Shown here piece by piece: positions 58,775-64,000 of a DNA stretch of 64,000 nucleotides. The notes below the pieces were generated by a model. The model ran no database searches. It saw nothing but the letters and a program-made list of their open reading frames with translations, and was not told the origin of the DNA. The stretch lies in NCBI RefSeq assembly GCF_039555335.1, contig NC_092628.1:32371727-32435726 (forward strand). The letters are read 5' to 3'. This stretch comes from Amphiura filiformis. Taxonomy: Eukaryota; Echinodermata; Ophiuroidea; Amphilepidida; Amphiuridae. A program made the position numbers and the translations under genes. Each line of letters starts with the position of its first letter. Positions within the stretch are counted from its first letter, which is position 1.

Positions 58775-59214
58775 GAGGGGTGGTGCAATAATTATGTACC
58801 CCGGATGGTGAATTCTCAAAATGGTCTGCCAAAATGGCTTGCCCCCCCCCCCCACCTTTGGCCTTACCAAAAATCTTTGCCCCCCCTTTTTTGACGTACC
58901 AAAAAGATTTTTGGGAACCTGAATGTAAAACCTTGTCTTATCATATAGTGCGATCGCAGAGCGAGCAAGAAATTTTGCATATTTGAACGTGTTCCTAACG
59001 TTTTCCTACACCTTTTTAGGGTGTAATATAGAAATGGTGCCCAAAATATCTGTGCCAAAAATTGCATGCCCCCACCCCACCGACCTGCCGAAAATTGCTT
59101 GACCCGCCCTTTCGACCTGCCAAAAAATGCTTCCCCCTTTGGCCTGCCAAAAATCTTTGCCCCCCTATAATTCACCACCCCGCCGGGGTACACATAATTA
59201 TTGCACCACCCCTG
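58775..59214. mobile_element. MITE-like inverted-repeat element, about 440 bp
   Basis: aggggtggtgcaataattat and gtaccccgg at the left return inverted at the right (ccggggta, ataattattgcaccacccct). The C-rich interior has repeated tgccaaaaat-ttgcccccc phrases. Confidence 0.85.
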
Positions 59215-59718
59215 ATAAGTTCAGGCGTCTGGAGGTGTAATGAATTGAATAGAAATGTAGTATGAAATGGGTCTATTGAGAAGATGTACATCAGTGCATT
59301 TATCAATTTTGTCCAGGTATTTGGAACATGGGATCACTCAGGGTCCACCCCATATCCATGTTGGTATATCACTGTGGAGGATGAATCTTATTCAAAAATT
59401 GAGTTTTATTGGAATTCGATCAGCAGGCATTGCATTCACGGATTTGGACATTTCAAAACAACTTGCACCTCCCTCATCAAAACAAAACTTTTGGCAAAAT
59501 TGCAGTTTTACACCAATGCCTTTTTATACCACAGAAAAAAAAATCTCCTTTGTGCAAGGGGTGAATGTGAAAGATAAAAAGCATCACAAAGAGAATATTT
59601 TGAGGCAATTTATTAATTCAATTGTTTTCAGCTCAAAAACATTAACATATTGTGCTTAAAATTGTTTTCCTGATAAATTTTGGCGTTTTTTTTTTCTTTC
59701 TTGTTTCACCCATTGCCA
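59215..59718. other. No supported gene
   Basis: Two overlapping open plus-strand frames (59,267-59,659 and 59,284-59,577) cross this stretch. Neither shows a motif, repeat or splice context I recognise. Otherwise AT-rich. Confidence 0.4.
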
Positions 59719-60070
59719 TTAAGGTATTACACCTGCCCAATTTTGTGCCTATTTTTGCATTTTTTCTCAAAATTATAGCGCATTGGGGACAAGTAAGATA
59801 TTTATATTATAGGGCAAGGACTACAACTACTGCACTGGAAATTTTATTTCAGCACAGACAACAGTTCTGGAGTTACAGTCAAAAATGAGGAAAACCAATA
59901 TTTGATCAATAAATCAATAACTACTTGCTTTGAGTTGCTGAATTTTCAGTACAGTAGTTGTAGTTCTTGCCCCTATACTATACATATCTTACTTGTCACC
60001 AATGTGCTATAATTTTTGAGAAAAATGTAACAATAGGCCAAAATTGGCCAGGGGTGTAGTACCCCCTTAA
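59719..60070. mobile_element. Long-armed MITE with TTAA ends
   Basis: Arms of about 110 bp: the left ttaaggtattacacctgccc and the right run ending gtagtacccccttaa are inverted. Inner matches are caaggactacaactactg and cagtagttgtagttcttg. TTAA at both ends suggests a piggyBac-type target. Confidence 0.85.
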
Positions 60071-60381
60071 ATAAGCTCAACAATTAACTTGTCTAATATT
60101 GATCAGCCCTTACACAAGTCACCATGAAAACAAACACATAAATACATGTTAAATTGTATTCTTATTTATTGTCATTTTATTTTTCTAAACACACACAAAG
60201 TATTCCAACATGTGGTCAGTATACATGTATTATGCAAACAAAAATACACAAAGTTGTAAAACCTAAAACAAGTGTTACATTTTATAATATTAATACAATT
60301 GTTATTTAAAATTATCAAATTTTACTGGCAGTGTCTGTATTATTTTGAATATGCATACTTAACATTAGATCCACTGTCAAC

Positions 60382-60504
60382 ATGCCCTCTTTTAAGAGCC
60401 AGCTCTCTGAGTGGTACAAGAACAAACTAGAGGAGAGTTTTGATCCTTACAACACATGCTCTTGGGTTACATGTTGCCAGTGTTCTGGTTGTAGGCTTGT
60501 GTAG
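60382..60504 (+). pseudogene. Possible C-terminal end of a LINE protein
   Basis: Codes M-P-S-F-K-S-Q-L-S-E-W-Y-K-N-K-L, then Y-N-T-C-S-W-V-T-C-C-Q-C-S-G-C-R-L-V and a stop. Cys-rich C-termini with C-T-W-V-type motifs followed by an A-rich microsatellite tail are known in some metazoan LINEs. The tail (about 60,719-60,752) fits. The match is from memory only. Confidence 0.35.
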
Positions 60505-60718
60505 GGTTTTTTTTTTAAATTTTTTTTTTTGTTGTGGGTGTCCTCAATGTTTTGATCCATGGTGGGACTGTCCTAGAGGTGCTGTTAGTCCTTGCCTTTC
60601 ACTGGTGTAAAATGTTATCTATACTTCCTTTTTTTTGTATGTACTTTTGAATATTCATGTGCAATATATTTTGATGTTATATTATAATTATTGTATATAC
60701 ATGTACCAGTGATAAAGT

Positions 60719-60752
60719 GTAATAAATAAATAAATAAACAAATAAATAAAAG
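60719..60752. repeat. AATA microsatellite
   Basis: gtaataaataaataaataaa with one caaa unit; a possible LINE tail. Confidence 0.85.
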
Positions 60753-61639
60753 ATGGGTTGTTTGTCTGTCAATTTTTAATTGATTTAAGGAATATCAATA
60801 GCGAATTACAAGAATCATAACAAAGCAGCCAGCATTGTGGAAATGGCAAAATTCAAAGACTTTCAAATGTACATTTCACATTCTTACAATTCAGCAGAAG
60901 TAGTAGAATAACATATTCATAACAATTTTAGGAAATGTAAATTCCAAACAAAATATATAATCTTTAAGCCCTAATATTTCACAGGGTCAATGAGAAAAAA
61001 TATGGACTTTCCACTGATACCAAAATCACCATTTTGATGGAGAAAAGTGGAGCTGGAGATGAGATGGTTGATAATACCATCCTCCTTTAATTCCCAGGGC
61101 TAGAAGAAGAAATGAGGAGTTTTAAAACAATTGAAACCATTTAAATTTTTTTTGACCACTATACAAAGGTGATAAGCAGGGCCTACTTTTACCCCTTCCT
61201 ATTATTTAGTTAAAACCCTATATTTATATTGAAAAGTGTGTTCTTAATTTCTAATTAATATAAATTTTGATTTCATATATTCACAATCTACAATTCTGAA
61301 CACATTTTCAGGAAATTGTTCAACACTGTGCTGATTTACCAATATTTAACACTGTCCAGTCCACAGGTACATCATACATGACCAACCAACAGCACTTCCA
61401 TCTTTGCTAGAGCTATAATAAAGTTATAATTAGAGTATGTAATATGTGCATACTTCTAGGTTAATAAATGCATATCACAGGCATGAGACTGCACTTTCCT
61501 AAAAAAAACTGAAAATGCGCGTGAAATTGGGCAAAAAGTACCAAAAACAGGCTGAAATTAAATAAAGTTGCGAAATTTTGACTATAAAAAAAACTGAATT
61601 CAGTTTTTAAACTGAAAATTCTCATGCCTGATATCACCA
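60753..61639. other. Non-coding stretch, nothing recognised
   Basis: AT-rich, no gene or repeat boundary seen apart from the approach to the palindromic repeat that follows. Confidence 0.45.
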
Positions 61640-61830
61640 AGTCTTGTTGGGAGTGAAATATTGTACAAAACAATGCACACATACTAAGGTGTTGATGCGT
61701 CTAAATGCACAAGCCCATGGGGGAACTGCATTAGCTCAGTACAAGTGCATTATTTTGTACAATTTCTCAAGCAACAAGTGATACACATTTATTAACCTAT
61801 TTCATACAAAAGAAAAAAATCCAATGATTT
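61640..61830. repeat. Dispersed palindromic repeat, copy 3
   Basis: gtacaaaacaatgcacac and gtgcattattttgtac are inverted around gatgcgtctaaatgcacaagcc. It is followed by caagcaacaagtgatacac and ttattaacctatttcatac as in the other copies. Confidence 0.75.
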
Positions 61831-61860
61831 CCGCGATGTTATAAGGCCCGCCGATTACGA

Positions 61861-62439
61861 GCTGATCAAACTGCATCACAAAAGCATTTCAACAGAAGAT
61901 ATTTTATTGTTATGTTAACTCACTTTTCACATTCAAACAACACGAGTGATCCTTGACCTCTGGGTCCTATTTTATGAAACTTTGGAAATTCTTAGTTCTT
62001 TGGTGACTGACTTCATATTTTGTCTTAACTTCTTGTCCACCATGCACATTATTTTCTAAACTTAAGGTGTGTGGTACGATCGATAATGGGACCCTGTCCC
62101 CACACTGACCTCAAAGATGTCAAAAAGTTTTGATACTTTTATAGATAGCCCCTACTTGTCTCTTGCTCCTCCTAGTCCTATAAAGATTTTACACCCAAAA
62201 TCCTTGTACTTTTAAAAAGTGTGAGAAAAGCTGTCAAGATATATGCATTTTCTTTAATGGTTTTCTCACAATTTTTTCAAATTAATGTACAATGACTTTT
62301 GAGCATAAAAATTAGGAGCTCGAGAAAAATAGGGGCTCTATGATTAGTGCCAAAAGATGTGTGTCTCTTGTGTGAATAGACCTGGAAGTGTATCAGAATT
62401 CAGAATGGGGAAGGGCACTTTTTACAGGTGAAATGATCT
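61861..62439. other. Non-coding stretch, nothing recognised
   Basis: Mixed AT-rich DNA with no supported reading frame or inverted ends. Confidence 0.4.
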
Positions 62440-62705
62440 GGAATCACAGACATCTGCTTGTGAATTGAAATGCTGAATTGAAATCAAAGCTGAATTTCAT
62501 TTCGATTCCACTTCATTCTTCATCACTCAACATGATTTCAATTCCAATCCAATTTAATTTTTTCGTTGCGAACAATGATTTTAATTACAATCAAATTCAA
62601 TTCATGCCCAAGCCCACTCATTTTGATTCGAATTCAATTCCAATGCATTGAAATGAAAATCGCCAAAATTCATTTCAATTCGATTTCAATGTAATTGAAT
62701 TAACA
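62440..62705. repeat. Low-complexity aattgaaat / atttcaatt region
   Basis: Dozens of variants of caattc, aattgaaat and their complements, first mainly in one orientation and then in the other, so the block is loosely self-complementary. A run of G follows at 62,746-62,760. Confidence 0.7.
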
Positions 62706-63250
62706 TTAGGACTCACTTCCACAACTTCCACTGTTGTAAAATCCAGGGGGGGGGGGGGGGTCTTCCTGCATACATTTTCAGTGAGTTTGGTATATCGGCG
62801 GATGGTTTTCAATGGAGACAAATGTGCCCAATCGAGGTATATTTGAGTGATTTTTGTGAAAAATTGGGTTGCAAAACAAAAATTAGGTATAGAGAAAGTC
62901 AGCATTCATAAGTCTGTATGGCAGTGGCACATCCCTGTACAAAATATTTTGGAAGAATCCCCACCAGGGTAAAGATATGAAATGAACATCAGGTTATGTC
63001 TACTAGTGATCCAAGCCTAAATGATAGGTAGGCCTACATGTAGACCCTATCTGTCATGGTGTTGACAAGTTGTCTTTTTATGTCAATTGTTTTTTTCACA
63101 TCATCATCACTATCACTATCTCGATCTATATCTTGCTTTAGCTTGTTGCTACAGGTGGTTCCTTCCAGTTCCAGTTCAAATTTCATCTGTAAAATAAACC
63201 AAAAGTAACAATTAAAAATATTTAAATTTAATACATTTTTCTTATCAAGA

Positions 63251-63775
63251 TTAAGGGAAGGGGTTATGAACGTTTGGACAGTATTTATTGTGGGACATTA
63301 GAGCACATCAGACATATCGAATTGCATTCTGAATACTGAAGAATGTCCTTCTGATATCAAATAATTTTGATTTTTTGAAATTCGCAATGTAATACACATT
63401 TTATGGCAAATCATTAAAAATTGATATTTTTGATATTTAACAGTACTTGAAGTAAATTTTATAAATCTGATGATTTATACTTAAAGTTTATGTAGGTGGG
63501 ATGAAAAGCCGACGATCAATTGAAAATTTTGACCTTTAGTATTGAAGATATGGATTTTTTCCCCAAAACACCAACAAAAATAGGTCTTTTTGGGAAAAAA
63601 ATCCATATCTTCAATATAAAAGTAAAAGGTCAAAATTTTCAATTGATCGTCGGCTTTTTCCTCCCAGCTACATACACTTTAAGAATATATCATTAGATTT
63701 ATACGCCTGAGGTGCTCTCATGTCCCACAAAAAATACTGTCGAAACGCCATAAACGCTCATTCTAGATCCCTTAA
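63251..63775. mobile_element. Large hairpin MITE with TTAA ends, 525 bp
   Basis: Ends ttaaggga...gtttggacagtattt and aaatactgtcgaaac...tcccttaa are inverted. The centre is a long stem (caattgaaaattttgacctt and aaggtcaaaattttcaattg; gaagatatggattttt and aaatccatatcttc). TTAA lies at both ends. Confidence 0.88.
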
Positions 63776-64000
63776 ATTGAAGAAAGTGGCATGGAAAGAA
63801 AAAAAATATCTTGGGGCCCAATTTAGTAGCTTGGGCCCGTTGGGTCCTGAGATAATAAGTTACTATCTCGGGGTCCCAAGTTACTAGGAATAAATACCAG
63901 ACTCATCTCAAGTGGAGAGGTCACTGATGGTTTAGGAATAGGCCTACTGCGAACATTCCTAAACCATGTATGGTAACTTGGGAATGATTTGAAGTGACCT
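63776..64000. other. End of window, possible further MITE copy
   Basis: ggaatgatttgaagtgacct at the very end resembles the ggggatgatttgaaatgacc of the 35,289-35,885 MITE family. A loose palindrome with gggtcctgagat / atctcggggtccc lies at about 63,843-63,882. Confidence 0.35.

Noticed and set aside
59267-59659. Two overlapping open frames
   Set aside because: Mutually overlapping in different frames, no domain signature, embedded in repeat-rich DNA.

Overview
This window looks like nuclear DNA of a marine invertebrate animal, most plausibly an invertebrate deuterostome (echinoderm or hemichordate type). The species call is an inference. It rests on AT-rich intron-split DNA, extracellular phase-1 modules (Calx-beta, EGF, SEA), Penelope-like reverse transcriptase remnants and many short inverted-repeat transposons. 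I see no bacterial-type gene, CRISPR array, rRNA or convincing tRNA.

One giant plus-strand gene fills about 1-54,071, and both of its ends lie outside the window. I can place 32 Calx-beta modules. Each is coded by two exons: a short one (99-108 nt, strands around the first acidic corner) and a long one (237-261 nt, the rest of the domain). Every Calx-beta exon starts and ends in phase 1. Modules 1-17 (126-16,255) plus the short exon of module 18 form a nearly identical tandem array with a 733-bp unit, introns included. The long exon of module 18 is diverged and lies 3.5 kb further on. Modules 19-25 (22,519-30,850) contain a second array; six of its units, about 1.06 kb each, are almost identical. 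Modules 26-32 (31,828-49,337) are single-copy and diverged. They are followed by an EGF exon, a calcium-binding EGF exon, a two-exon SEA domain and the start of another EGF, which leaves the last recognised exon in phase 2. The order EGF-cbEGF-SEA-EGF resembles the membrane-proximal part of transmembrane mucins, so the protein is probably a very large cell-surface or matrix molecule.

Two exons carry one-base deletions: the long exon of module 4 and the short exon of module 30. A dead long exon split by a small transposon lies at about 31.1-31.5 kb, and a 21-nt stub of another lies at 22,359.

The introns are full of mobile DNA. There is a 2.8-kb fold-back transposon with coding fragments (2,512-5,348), a 1,050-bp element (12,294-13,343) and an 846-bp hAT-like element (22,726-23,571). 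The last two can be checked against paralogous empty sites inside the same arrays. There are also two Penelope-like fragments and about a dozen hairpin or MITE-like elements. From 54,072 to 64,000 I recognise no exon. That stretch holds a 19-bp minisatellite (about 57.18-58.26 kb), other tandem repeats, several inverted-repeat elements and a possible LINE 3' end.
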